Below, in pieces: positions 11,990 to 22,541 of a DNA stretch of 64,000 nucleotides. The notes under the pieces were generated by a model, which saw only the letters and a list, made by a program, of their open reading frames with translations, was not told where the DNA came from and searched no databases. Position 1 is the first letter of the stretch, and each line of letters starts with the position of its first letter. A program made the position numbers and the translations under genes. The DNA comes from Elymus sibiricus (Eukaryota > Streptophyta > Magnoliopsida > Poales > Poaceae): the NCBI GenBank assembly GCA_039707655.1, contig CM077666.1, positions 301,222,166-301,286,165 on the forward strand, in the 5' to 3' direction.

Positions 11990-14900
11990 ATGTTCGAATC
12001 AATACATTTGACTGTTTACTATGGCCCTGGTAATGTTCGATACAATGAGTTGGGGGTTGATCTTAGCGAGTATAAAAATGGCGTCATGACACTTCCAGAC
12101 CCGGACAGACTGGATATTAGACAGTTGAAGTACTGGTTGACTACTAGTTTTGGGCTGGATCCTGAAGTATGTTCCGTCAGTATTCATGCATTGTGGACCA
12201 AATCCTGTAAAAATGTCAAGTGGGAGTTGATGCCGATAGATAGGAGCCAGCATTGGTTGACGTTGTTAAGTCGTTGCCGAGACCGAAGAATCCACCCATA
12301 TGCCCTAGTGCAACCTGTGGAGAAGGAGGAGAATACCGTACAAGTCGACGGGGGGTATGAACCCGACCAGGGCAGTGAAGTGGCTAACGAGATTTGTTTA
12401 TCCGGGTCACAGCCACTGGATGTGGATGGTAGCCAACCCGAGAAAGAGTCAGACTACGTGCCACACAATGTGTGTGGTCATGATACTAGGCAGAGTAGTC
12501 AATCGATAATATTAGCTGGTTCTGGTTTTGCTGATGGGGATGAGGAAGAGGAGGAAATGTAGAGGGTGATGGAGGAAGAGGACGAGGATGGATTGGTGGA
12601 GGATCTGGATTCTGAAAATTCCGAGGATGAAGTGGAGGTACCGATTCCTTCTGCATGGGATCAGGACATATCCACCGGCCTTACGGTCAATGATGGCCAT
12701 GAGACTCCATGGCAGTATAATCTGAACCAAGTCCAGATAGGGGCTATGTTTGATACAAAGAAAAAATTGAAGTATGCGGTGATCAAGTGGGCTATGTCTA
12801 CACAGAGGGTTTTTCGGACACACATATCAAGTCCAACAAACTATACCGTGAAATGTGTTGAAACAGGTTATCCTGGGAAGGTGCACGGGTACGTGCCGAA
12901 TTATAACATCCACTGGGTTGGGACCGATGTCGTTCCACATAATTGTGTGAGGAAAAACCTTCTGATGAATCATCCAAACCTGACTTCAACTCTCATTGCG
13001 CAACTCATGTATACTGAGATAGTGCAGAAGAAAGATATGGAAGCAAAACACATCCAGACAGCAGTGAAGGTCAGATGGAATTATGACATTCCTTATGGGA
13101 AGGCTTGGAGGGCTAAGCAGAAGGCTATGGAGGAAAGGTTTGGGACGTTCATCGACTCATATGATAATGTTGTCCGTCTCCTTGACATACTGAAGGAGAG
13201 GAATCTCGGCACTTATGTTAACGTACAACACACGAGGTTGCCGAGTATACCAGATTTCAAGGTGTTGAAACGAGTATTCTTCTCTTTCGCTATGTGCATC
13301 GAAGCTTTCCAGCATTGTCCTCCTGTGATGTTTGTGGATGGTACATTCCTGACTGGTCAGTACAAAGGGCAAATCCTGACTGCTATTGGTGTGGACGGGA
13401 ACAATCAAATCATCCCACTTGCCCAGGGCCGGTCCTGAGATTTTAGGGGCCCGGGGCGAAACTTAAATTCGGGGCCCCTCAACATAAACATCATAGGAAT
13501 GTATATGTTCATTTAAATACCACGAAAAGCAATGTTTGTATCAAATAATTTGTTCATATTACATTTAAATTTTTTATAATAATCCTTCATAAAATTCACT
13601 TATGATGGGGCTGATATATAATTTGTACATATTTCTTTATAGTTTTTCTTTCATATTTTTCTCTTTCGACCAAATGCATATATGCCAGTCTACATGATAA
13701 CATGAACGGCTAAAATCCAAAATTTAATGGTGTATCTAGCGCTCATCTTGATAAGACTTGACCAAATCATATCTAACTCCTACACCGATTTTCATGAAGA
13801 CTCGTGCGTTTTTTTATTTGGTTTCATTACTCAAATGACGTGTGGGAGTTAGATGAGACTTTGTTATTTCTCGTCTGGACGAATTAGTAAATCCGAAATC
13901 TAATTCCATTAAAGCTTGAACACTACATGGTATGTATGCGAACTTTAATTAATTAATTAGCAATATAGATATAGGAAGTAGATAATTTCGTATTACCTCT
14001 GATCAATTGGATCAACCTTGATCACCTGACCTGATCGGGCAATCGCCATGATGCGATTTAGACTGACGTGAGATGAGAGACGCTCGGCGAATTGAGTGCA
14101 TGTGCTGTCTATATTCTGGAGATCGGAGAGCGGCACAGTTCATCGGCGCACAACTTGTGAGTTGTGACCTGCATCTGCGCCTTCACACCCACCATGGCCG
14201 TCGTAAGATAGAACCGCACAGGCCACTACATCCCCTTGAAGTTCAGCATGAACGCCGTTGCGCCATCCATCCCCATTGTCCGCTTGCCATGAGGAAAGGA
14301 AAGAAGCAACTGCAGCTGCCCCCGGTTTGTTTGGTTCGGCCATGAGCATGCGAGATCGGGCAAAAGATGAATAACAAACTTGCGTGGCGATTAGAAGGAA
14401 ACCGAGCTAGGGTTACACGTACAGGCTAGCAGATCAACGAGGAATCGGCGGCACTGTGGGCTAGCTACCTGCATCCCTGCATCCCTAGGCCTCTGGCCTA
14501 CCTGCTGCATACTACCTGGGTGGGGGCCCCCCAGACTTTGGGGGCCCGGGGCGGCCGCCCCCTCTGCCCCCCCCCCCTCAGGGCCGGCCCTGCACTTGCC
14601 ATGGCATTTATGGAGGGTGAGAACTTTCTGAGCTGGGTATGGTTCTTCCGGCAAGTGAAAATTGCCATCGTGAAGGACCGACCAAACGTGTGTGTCATTC
14701 ATGACAGACATGCTGGTATATTGAAGGTCGTGAAGACACTAAGGAATCCAACAGAAGACGAACGAACACCTTGGAAGGACTTGCAGAGACGGTGGTGCAT
14801 GCGCCATCTTGGGGCTAATTTTTTCTCACAGTTCAAGAACAAGCGGTTGATGAACTTGTTCAAAAAATTATGCAAGCAGAACCAGGAGCGTAAATACCAT

Positions 14901-15980
14901 TTTATTTGGTCAAAACTTGATGAGTTTACTAAGAAGCAGGTCGGTGCCAGGAAGAAAATGGAAGAAGATCAGGTTAAATTAGCAACACTCATGGCGGAGC
15001 TAGAGGAGCCAGTAGGTCTTTGTGACTTGCCAACAATTAACCCTCCTGGTACTAAGAGAAAGAAGGGGAGGGCAATAAAGAGTTTTTCTCAATGGATAGA
15101 GAAAGAGCCTCCCGTGAATTGGTCTTTGCTGCATGACACCCATGGAGCTAGGTATGGCCACATGACAACCAACCTTGCAGAGGTGTATAACTTTGTACTC
15201 AGAGGGAATAGAGCATTGCCACTCACAGCTATTGTGGAGGCTGTATTCCATGGCACTTTGAGATATTTCAGAGAAAGGCACGAGTTAGCAAAGAAGCATA
15301 TTGCAGATAATCACAACACACCTTATTGTAGCCGTGTCATGGAGTACATGGCAAAGAAGATAGAGAAAGCAAATAAACACACTGTCAGACTCATAGGTAA
15401 TCAGGAAAGGAGGTATGAGGTTCAGCTTCCTACCGATGGTTTTGGTTCTGCAAATGAGGTGAAGACGCACGAGGTAAAAATTGGAACGGAACTTTATCCA
15501 ACGTGTGAGTGTACATGCAACAAACCGAAGTTGTTGCACCTGCCTTGCTCACATGTGTTGGCTGCCTGTGGCCAGATTGAGTTGGACGCCATCTCCTTCG
15601 TGTCCCCATACTATTTAAAAGAGGCAGTACTCAATGTCTGGACCGGTGAGATGACAGGGTTTAGAGTCGTCGGCAATTTTAACAAGGTAAACGATGGTGA
15701 GAGAGTATACATCCCGGATCCAGCTCTTCGGCGAACAAGCAAGGGTAGACGTAAGGTCCGTCGCATCCGAAACGATATGGACCAATCTGAAGCTGGTGGA
15801 GCAACCAGACAATGTTTGCTATGCGCGGCTTATGGGCATATGATGAAATATTGTCCCGACCTCAAGAAAGACGGTGCTTCCACATCGACGAGTGCGACAA
15901 CAGGAGCAAAAGGCGGACGTGGTCGAGACAGTCGAGGACGAAGGGGAGGACGAGGAAGAAATAACTCACAAGCTATATAA
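11990..15980 (+). pseudogene. MuDR-type MULE transposase, interrupted
   Basis: The frame opens at ATG 11990, just after an intron-like TGACAG acceptor, and ends at 15980. An N-terminal domain is followed by an acidic linker (about 12540-12650). A MuDR/FLYWCH-type DNA-binding region (AMFDTKKKLKYAVIKWA) starts near 12746. The catalytic D-D-E triad appears as FVDGTF (Asp 13337-13339), IHDRHAG (Asp 14703-14705) and NLAEVYN (Glu 15180-15182), with a WCMRHLGANF block between. A SWIM zinc finger (CTCN...CSHVLAAC, near 15510-15570) and a CCHC knuckle (CLLC..YGHMMKYC, near 15813-15855) follow. Two lesions are visible: an in-frame TAG at 12560-12562 and the hAT insertion at 13424-14592. Both flanking segments remain open. 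The protein would have cut and joined DNA at the terminal repeats in the nucleus. Confidence 0.9.
13424..14592. mobile_element. Non-autonomous hAT element nested in the MULE transposase
   Basis: A 1169-bp element opens CAGGGCCGGTCCTGAG and closes CTCAGGGCCGGCCCTG, with GGGGCCCGGGGC just inside both ends. The 8-bp duplication CACTTGCC lies at 13416-13423 and 14593-14600, diagnostic of hAT transposition. No transposase frame is visible inside. The insertion falls after the first catalytic Asp block of the host transposase, and the reading frame on the far side resumes in register once the element and one duplication copy are discounted. Confidence 0.92.
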
Positions 15981-16147
15981 TTTGTGAGGACTAGGTGATA
16001 CTTATTATTGTATGTCGGACTATGTTTTAATTTGTAATATGTCTGGACTATGTTTTAATTTGTAATATGTCTGGACTATGTTTTAATTTGAAATATGCCT
16101 GGACTATGTTTTAATTGCATGTTAGAATTGTTGTTTTAATTGCAGAT

Positions 16148-18834
16148 ATGTCTTTGTATCCGTTGCTTGATGGTAAGATTGATAGAGGTCACCGGGCTGC
16201 ACTTATGCAAGCGGGCAAGAACTTAGACGTGTTGGTCACTCGCACACCAAGGACTAACTGGATGATACACCCTTTATGGGTTAATAGGTATGTGTACATA
16301 TAATGACTTAGATGATTGACATACTTTTGATACCCACTAACTGTATGCTACATTCTCTTTATTTTGTAGGTTAAGTTGGGCTGGACTTCTACCCTTGGCA
16401 CGGCTGGTTGAGGGTACATTGGATGAGTGGGTTGAACATCCGGACTTGGATGAGGAAGGTGAACCAATGCAGTTATGCAAGAGGCAAGTGAAACGTTTCT
16501 CTTACGACAGGTCACCGCTTACCTGCTTAGTAGATAGATGGAGACCAGAGACACATACGTTTCACTTTCCCTGGGGAGAGATGGCTCCTACTCTACAGGA
16601 TGTGTCTTTCTTGTTGGGATTACCTTTGGCCGGTGCTGCCATAGGTCCTTTAGAGGCAGAACCTGGCTGGCTAGCACTGATGCAGACACGTTTTCTAGCT
16701 GCGTTGCCAACTGCTCTGGCCTTAGACGACGATCGTCACGGGCCTTGTTTTAGGTGGTTGAGCCAGTTTCAGGTAACCTTCTCAGTGAGCTGAACATATT
16801 TTGTTTTCCTAGTTGCCCTTACTAGATAGTTTACACAATCGTATGGTTTCTATACAGATTGTCTCGTTAGGATACCCCGGAGTTGAGTTGTCAGAGGCAC
16901 AGATTGATCGATCTCTAGAGGCATATATTCTTTGGTTGTTCGGCAAGACGATGTTCACGGAGAACCACGTGACTACTGTCGATGCGCGACTCATCGGTAT
17001 TGCACGAGAGATAGCTGACGCACGTTGCCCTGGGGACATTGTGCAGATGAGTTTTGGTTCTGCTGTGTTAGCAGCTACGTACAGAGGCCTGTGCAAAGCT
17101 TGCTCGTTGAAGTCCAGAAAATCAGCTCTGGTTGGATATCCACTACTGTTGCAGCTCTGGTCATACGAGAGATTCCCTATTGGACGACCCTATGTATACG
17201 TTGATAGACCTTTTGGGATGGAGGACATAGCAGGGGCTTACGTGCCTGCTATTGGCGATTTGCCTACTATGGGATCTGTTTGGGCACGGAGAGAGGTACT
17301 TATATATTACGTAACAATTTATTCGATTAATTATTTCCATGCAAAAGTATTACTAATGTTTATTTGTTGTCATGTACAGAGACAGTTTGCGCATACCCAG
17401 GTTAGGGGCTGCTACCCGTCCTTCACGACGCAGTTTGATAGTTTGCACGAGGATCAAGTTATCTGGCAGCCATACTCGCATCAGGCTATATCATCCAGGT
17501 ATCCAGTTGGGATATCTGGAATGTGCACTAGAGATCAGCACTATTGGATGACCAAGGCCAGAGTGGTGTTCGACGTGACGGTTGAGGAGATGGCTCTTCA
17601 TAGGGTGATGAGACAGTTCGGTCTATGTCAAGAGCCTGAAATTCCAGTTATTCCAAACATACCAGCACACGTGCACAAGTAAGTAATTGTAATTTAGTTC
17701 TCAACACTGCATTCCGAACATAGCTAACCATGTAACACGCATGTCAATCTCAGGTACAGTCGCGTAGGAGGAAACAAGTCCATGGCTGTTTGGCTTCAGA
17801 GCATTAGCCCTTACGTTCAGGAATGGGCTAACGCGCCGACAAATATGTGGGATGAGGTTGGGCCCTTTGACTGGGACAAGTTCGGGTTGTATCTGCGACG
17901 TTACCGGCATACAACGAGGACCTACTTGGTTCCATCAGCTGCTCCTGATCAGATGGACGCCCCTCTCACCAGCGATATGTACCCAACTGCCTCTGTTGTG
18001 GGAACCAGACACCAAGCGGTACGTGCCATGGTTCTCATATGTGTAGTTTTATCATAACCTGAACATATACAATTGGTTGACTCTTCATGTACAGAGTGAC
18101 TTGACAGTCGAGGCGCGAGAGGAGGTTTCTGCTTTAATGCGACGGGTTGAGAGGGGGGATACTATCCCACAGCCAGAGCACCTCTCATGGTTGAGGCGTT
18201 TTGATGAGAAGCTACGAGGGATTTACGCAGCTGTTACATGTAGAAGATCTTCGGATGTTGCAGTTCCTCGTCCAGCACATCGTCCGCCACGTCCCTCTGT
18301 GCAGCGTTCAGAACCACGGGGAATGGCTACACCCCCTCCACCTCCTTCACAACCAGGGAGCTCGGACTGGCAGCAGCCACCTCCTTCACAACCAGGGAGC
18401 TCGTCCTGGCATCAGCCACCTCCCTCACTACCAGGGAGCTCTTCCTTGCATCATCGAATGGAACTAGGTAACACTACTTTGTACATTCTTTTAAACATTG
18501 TAGGTTCGCACCTCAATTTTACATGTTTTACTATACTGCAGTCGGCAACTAGTCGCAACAGTTCATGCATTCAATGCAGTCACCGATGTTTAGTGGTGCT
18601 GGTTCGTTATTAGAGGGCTACGGCGATGACGATGACCAAGCTGCAAACACGTATGACTCCTCTCAGACAATGTTTCACACTCCACCACCACCATTCACGC
18701 AGGAGACATAGACCGTGTCAGACGATGTTATCTACGGTCGTGGTTATCGTGAGCCTCGCCCACCGCCTCAACGCTTATCGCCTTCCAGTCCTCGTCCGAG
18801 GAAGACCCAGATTCGTCGTCGTCCCCAGCAGTGA
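16148..18834 (+). pseudogene. Plant mobile domain (PMD/MAIN-like) protein of the MULE
   Basis: Seven exons fit GT-AG rules: 16148-16287, 16370-16772, 16858-17295, 17380-17678, 17754-18018, 18095-18467 and 18542-18834. An alternative acceptor at 16813 would extend exon 3 in frame. The protein shows the PMD pattern: RLSWAGLLPLARLVEG, FHFPWGEMAPTLQDVSFLLGLP (written here in pieces) and DVTVEEMALHRVMRQFG. Exon 6 carries three copies of a 13-residue Pro-rich unit (PPPSQPGSS.W.Q). The last exon has in-frame TAG codons at 18550-18552 and 18709-18711, and the same frame stays open to a TGA at 18832-18834 through acidic and Arg/Pro-rich sequence. PMD proteins of the MAIN/MAIL1 group act in silencing and gene expression; the role of transposon copies is unknown. 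It lies 168 bp beyond the transposase stop. Confidence 0.85.
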
Positions 18835-19148
18835 CATGGTTATCTATGTTAGTTTCAGACTATTCTCATGTGTGAGTCATTATCTATGTACGAGACATGC
18901 TTCATGTATGTGTTACTATCGCACTTGCTTACATGTGTGAGCCATTATCTATGTATGAGACATATTTGTTTTCATGATATTTCCAAGTTTCGTACTTCAT
19001 ATGCTAATTCTGATGAACAGATTGTAAAACAATAGAGATTGCATAGGTTATTTGAGTTACATTTCCAAAGACACTGCAACAGATAATTAAGATACAAGTA
19101 CATCTAAATTAAACGGTACGACTGAACTTAAAAAATACAGCTTACAAA

Positions 19149-19583
19149 CTACATGAAGACATCATCGTCATCCTCCGTCAATGCAGCATTCTTGCCCTTC
19201 GACGATGCGGTAGTCTTGGACTTCGACGATGAGGGTGTCTTGGCCTTGGTGCTCGGCATGAAAATATCGTCTTCGTTCTCGCTGTCTTGGGTCTATAAAT
19301 AAGTATGTTCTGCTGCATCCTTTAGGAATGCTTCACTCTTATGTTGTTGCTTCTTCCACCTTCCATGCAACCTGAGAAGTTCTTTTCGTATCTCCTCAAA
19401 GGTCCTTGTAGGCCACCCGCACCTACTTAATGCGTGAGCCAACTCATTCAGTAAGGTGTCACTACTGAGGAGTTCGTCCCATGGAACTATCCTATTGTCT
19501 ATCTTGAAATCGGTGGCTAACCTCAGAAGACATTTGGACATACTAGGGTGAAAACAACTACGATAGAAAGGATAACCGGACAT
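19149..19583 (-). pseudogene. Small basic-to-acidic protein of the MULE, antisense to its other genes
   Basis: From Met at 19583 the frame encodes 96 residues with a helical, charged middle (FEEIRKELLRLHGRWKKQQ) and reaches TAG at 19293-19295. Beyond it the same frame continues for 47 codons rich in Ser, Lys and Asp, ending in DDDDVFM and a second TAG at 19149-19151. The tail composition (alternating SKSK/SSK and acid clusters) looks like real coding sequence, not chance. I do not recognise the family. It sits between the PMD gene and the right terminal repeat and is transcribed convergently. A protein of this kind may be a standard third gene of this MULE group, but that is inference. Confidence 0.6.
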
Positions 19584-19974
19584 CTTGACGAGTCTACACT
19601 GGCCTGCTTACCCTCCTTAGTGTGGAGGGGGTTTTATAGGTTGAGAAGAGAAGATGGCGGGAAAGAAGATGGCGGGAGAAGATGGCGGGAAAGAAAATGG
19701 CGGGAGAGAATGGCGGGAGAAAATGGAGGGAAAGAAAATGGCGAGAAAGAGTTGGCGGGAATGAGTTGGCGGGAACATATGGAGGGAAAAAGGTTGCGGG
19801 AAAGTACATTTTTTTCATGTATAAGACGGGAATGGTTGTACAGGATTTATAAGCCAATTTTAAATATAAAAAAAAACACTTCAGCCTACTATAAACCGAA
19901 GAGATGTGCCATGCATCTTCGGCCAACGCCCGGCCGATGACCACTCTTCGGCCAACAGTAAGCCGAAGATACTA

Positions 19975-20160
19975 TCTTCGGCCCAGCTGGGCCACTCTTC
20001 GGCCAACGGGAGGCTGAAGAGCCCACTTCGGCCAACGGTAGGCCGAAAAGGCCCTCTTCGCCCAACAGGAGGCCGACGGGGTCATAGTTTCGATTTTTAT
20101 GCATTAAGGCGTATAGTTTTCGAATTTGCTATAAAAATCATCATAGTTTCAAAAAAAATT
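19975..20160 (-). repeat. Right terminal inverted repeat of the MULE
   Basis: This is the inverse partner of 11114-11299 and ends GTTTCAAAAAAAATT next to the duplication GGCCAGCTA. It contains the same CTTCGGCCAAC words as the left arm. More diverged copies of these words extend inward to about 19905. Confidence 0.92.
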
Positions 20161-20413
20161 GGCCAGCTAGGCCGGCAGCTCCATGACTTTTTCACCACGA
20201 CGTGCCAAGGTTGTGAACGGCGGCGTCACATTTTGCAAGTTTATGAATGAATAGTCCTCATGAATGCCAAGTTTCTGGACTGCCGATGCTATTACCTCTT
20301 TATTAACTGTCCAAGTTACAGTCTAGTGCAAAGCCTGAATGTTTACGCTGAAGATGCTGTGCGTGCATATGAGTGTCCACTCTACCTACTAGTACTAGTA
20401 TAGACACGTGATC

Positions 20414-22012
20414 CTAGATCTCTACTCCCTCCATTCCGTTTTGTGTGGTACGCTTCGGATCTTCCTCATTGAGACCCAAATAGAATTTTTGATTCTTCCG
20501 AGTGTGATAGAACCACTTCTCATCTATGTGGATGACATTGTACATTCCATCAAATGTTGGCTGTTGTGGGATGCTTAATGGCTGAAACATAGACAAACAA
20601 AACTGAACCCTAGCCCTCTTGTTTTCTTCTGTCAATGTTGATTTGATGGCATTAGAATGCCGCCTGAGTCTGCCCTCCTTCAAACGCCTGAATAAGGTAG
20701 TCTTTGCCATGTTCAACTCATTAGCAAGATCTTGGAGACTTGTTCTTTTTCTTAGATCAATATCCTTTATGGCATCTTCATTGAAAGCAATCCTCTTGCG
20801 GCCACAATTCTTGGTCCTCTTGCTCAAGACTCCCTGCAATCCACCAGCCTTCTTTCCCTGCAGCCATCTCAGTTGTATAGTTCTCAAAGGAATGTTTGTT
20901 TCTTCGGCGAGAGCTTTAGTAATTCCATGATTCAATTTACCCAAAGAAGACCTCTCCAAGATCATGGCAAATAGTTTTTGCTTTTCTTCATCTTTGTACT
21001 GCCTTCTCTTTTTCTTGCCTTCATTTGCAAATAAGTGGCGTCATAGATTTATTACATTGCTAACTATATGAACAATCATGCAGGAACCAGTACATGTATG
21101 CATGAAGCAGTACAAGCATGCATGATCCAGTATAAATGACCACTAGAAGCATGCATGAACCAGTATCCATGAACCAGCACACATGTATGCATGAACCAGT
21201 ACAAGCATGCATGATCCAGAATCCATGAAGCAGTACGCATGTATGCGATCAGTGCAAGCATGCATGATCCACAATGCATAGCACACATGTATGCATGAAC
21301 CAGTACAAGCATGCATACCAGCTGGAGCTGGATGTTCCTCGTCGTTTCCTTCAACATTTTCAGCATCAACTCCGGCGTCGACTGCATCAAGTTCAACATT
21401 CAAGTCAATGCCAAGCATGCCATGTCCGTCGTCGTCACCGCCGCCGCCGCCGGATTCCACGTTCAAGTCAATGCCAGTATCGACATGAACGGAAGGTTGG
21501 CCGAGGCCGGCGTCACCGAGTGGAGGTTGGCCAGCCTGCCACCTAACGGTTGGTGATCTTCCAGTGAGTCCCAACCTCGTTCGTCCGCGTCCACGGCCGG
21601 CGTCTCCGCGTCCGGCGTCTCCGCGGCCAGCGCCTACGCGTCCACGGCCGGCGCCTCCGCGTCCACGGCCGGCGCCTCCGCGGCCAGCGCCTACACGTCC
21701 ACGGCCGGCGTCTCCGCGGCCGGCGCCTCCGCGTCCACGGCCATGACCGCGTCCACGGCCGGGCTCAGCTTCAGCATACACATGCTCATGAGGTTCGTCC
21801 TCTGGTAAAATAAATCAACAAACGAAGATGGTGAGCAAATGATCAAAGAAGATGAGAACACCAGCGAAAATATGAACTGCAGCAGGGAGAGAGGACGTAC
21901 CTTCATCGGAAACGATCAACTCCAGATCGTAGTCTAGCTCTCCGGCAAGACCGCCGTAGTCTTCTTCGACATCTTCCCAGTTGATCTGGTTGTTTAAATC
22001 TAACTGTGCCAT
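20414..22012 (-). pseudogene. Plant mariner transposase, 3'-truncated
   Basis: Three exons join cleanly: 21901-22012, 21319-21801 and 20414-21018. The N-terminus (MAQLDLNNQ) and two later IDLNVE motifs match the LDLN-type leaders of plant mariner transposases. Exon 2 contains a long Gly-Arg-Ala repeat (GRGRGGAGRG units). Exon 3 has the helix-turn-helix region (KNCGRKR, TTLFRRLKEGRLRRHSNA) and the first catalytic block (HIDEKWFY, LNEEDPKR). The frame then hits the element end, so the second and third catalytic Asp residues are missing. It cannot be active alone. No other stops were seen in the retained part. Confidence 0.85.
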
Positions 22013-22338
22013 TGCAGGGTGAAGAACTAGAGAGAAATGTGATGGGGAGAGAAAAATGGTGTACTAGTACACTCTTGGTCCCGTCCTGGAGAGCTGATTC
22101 AAATTTGAAAAGGCTGAGCGGGCGTGGGTGAGGCTGGCCACGCAGACGTGGACGCGGGAATGCGCTGAACTTCCCCTCCAATTTCTCTCCGTGGCGGGAT
22201 TACGCGTGGCTGAGGTGATGCGCACATGGGGCTGGACAGAGTTGGTGGAGGGGTATATTAGTCCCAAGTACATGTGCCAGCACACACATTGGTATTGGAG
22301 CTGAGAACTACAGGCACTATAAAACGGAATGGAGGGAG
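20425..22338 (-). mobile_element. Mariner-like element (Stowaway-related), internally deleted
   Basis: A 1914-bp element has ends CTCCCTCCATTCCGTTTT on the left and the exact inverse on the right (18 nt identical). It is flanked by TA at 20423-20424 and 22339-22340. It holds the first part of a plant Tc1/mariner transposase on the minus strand, but the frame runs directly into the left terminus, so the catalytic 3' half has been lost. Stowaway MITEs in the window have similar CTCCCTCC ends and belong to the same superfamily. Confidence 0.9.
21076..21318. repeat. Imperfect tandem repeat of GCATGCATGA.CCAGTA units
   Basis: Roughly 15-35-nt variants built on CATGCATGAACCAGTA and ACAAGCATGCATGATCCA recur through the second intron of the mariner transposase. 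The array begins and ends inside the intron, so it does not alter the frame. Confidence 0.7.
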
Positions 22339-22465
22339 TACCATTCTCCCTTTCTGTGGATGCAATGTATCCACTCCGATGCAACATCTCCATGTTCTCT
22401 CTGGGGCCAGCAGTAGTTCCAGCTTGCAGGTGGTTCAGATGAATCATGCAAGAAACCAACTATTA

Positions 22466-22539
22466 CCTCTGTATCAAAGTGCAAGACCTTTTTTTGGCTA
22501 AACTAGACTACAAAAACGTCTTATATTTTGGTGCGGAGG
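22466..22539. mobile_element. Short Stowaway-type MITE
   Basis: A 74-bp element opens CCTCTGTATCAAAGTGCAAG and closes CTTATATTTTGGTGCGGAGG. The ends are inverted repeats of each other with several mismatches, and TA flanks both sides (22464-22465, 22540-22541). It lies about 560 bp beyond the VPS11 stop codon. Confidence 0.7.
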
Positions 22540-22541
22540 TA

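Larger units (their letters stand above)
11114..20160 (+). mobile_element. Complete Mutator-like element carrying three genes
   Basis: A 9047-bp element is bounded by 186-nt terminal inverted repeats (11114-11299 and 19975-20160), with five mismatches counted by eye. A perfect 9-bp target duplication GGCCAGCTA flanks it (11105-11113 and 20161-20169). It holds a MuDR-type transposase and a PMD-family gene on the plus strand and a small convergent gene on the minus strand. A 1169-bp hAT element plus its 8-bp duplication is nested inside; without it the MULE is 7870 bp. Each of the three genes contains in-frame TAG codons. MULEs with a PMD passenger are known in plants; the three-gene content is inferred from this sequence alone. 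Confidence 0.93.

Noticed and set aside
18626..18940. A separate plus-strand frame after the PMD gene
   Set aside because: The frame that continues the PMD exon through TAG codons has acidic and Pro/Arg character to a natural end, while this one is an alternative frame of the same sequence.
21076..21318. CRISPR-like regular repeats
   Set aside because: The units vary in length and have no unique spacers, and this is a plant intron.
21564..21746. Plus-strand frame of Arg-Pro-Ala-Ser repeats
   Set aside because: It is the opposite strand of the Gly-Arg-Ala tract of the mariner transposase, which has correct splice sites and family motifs.
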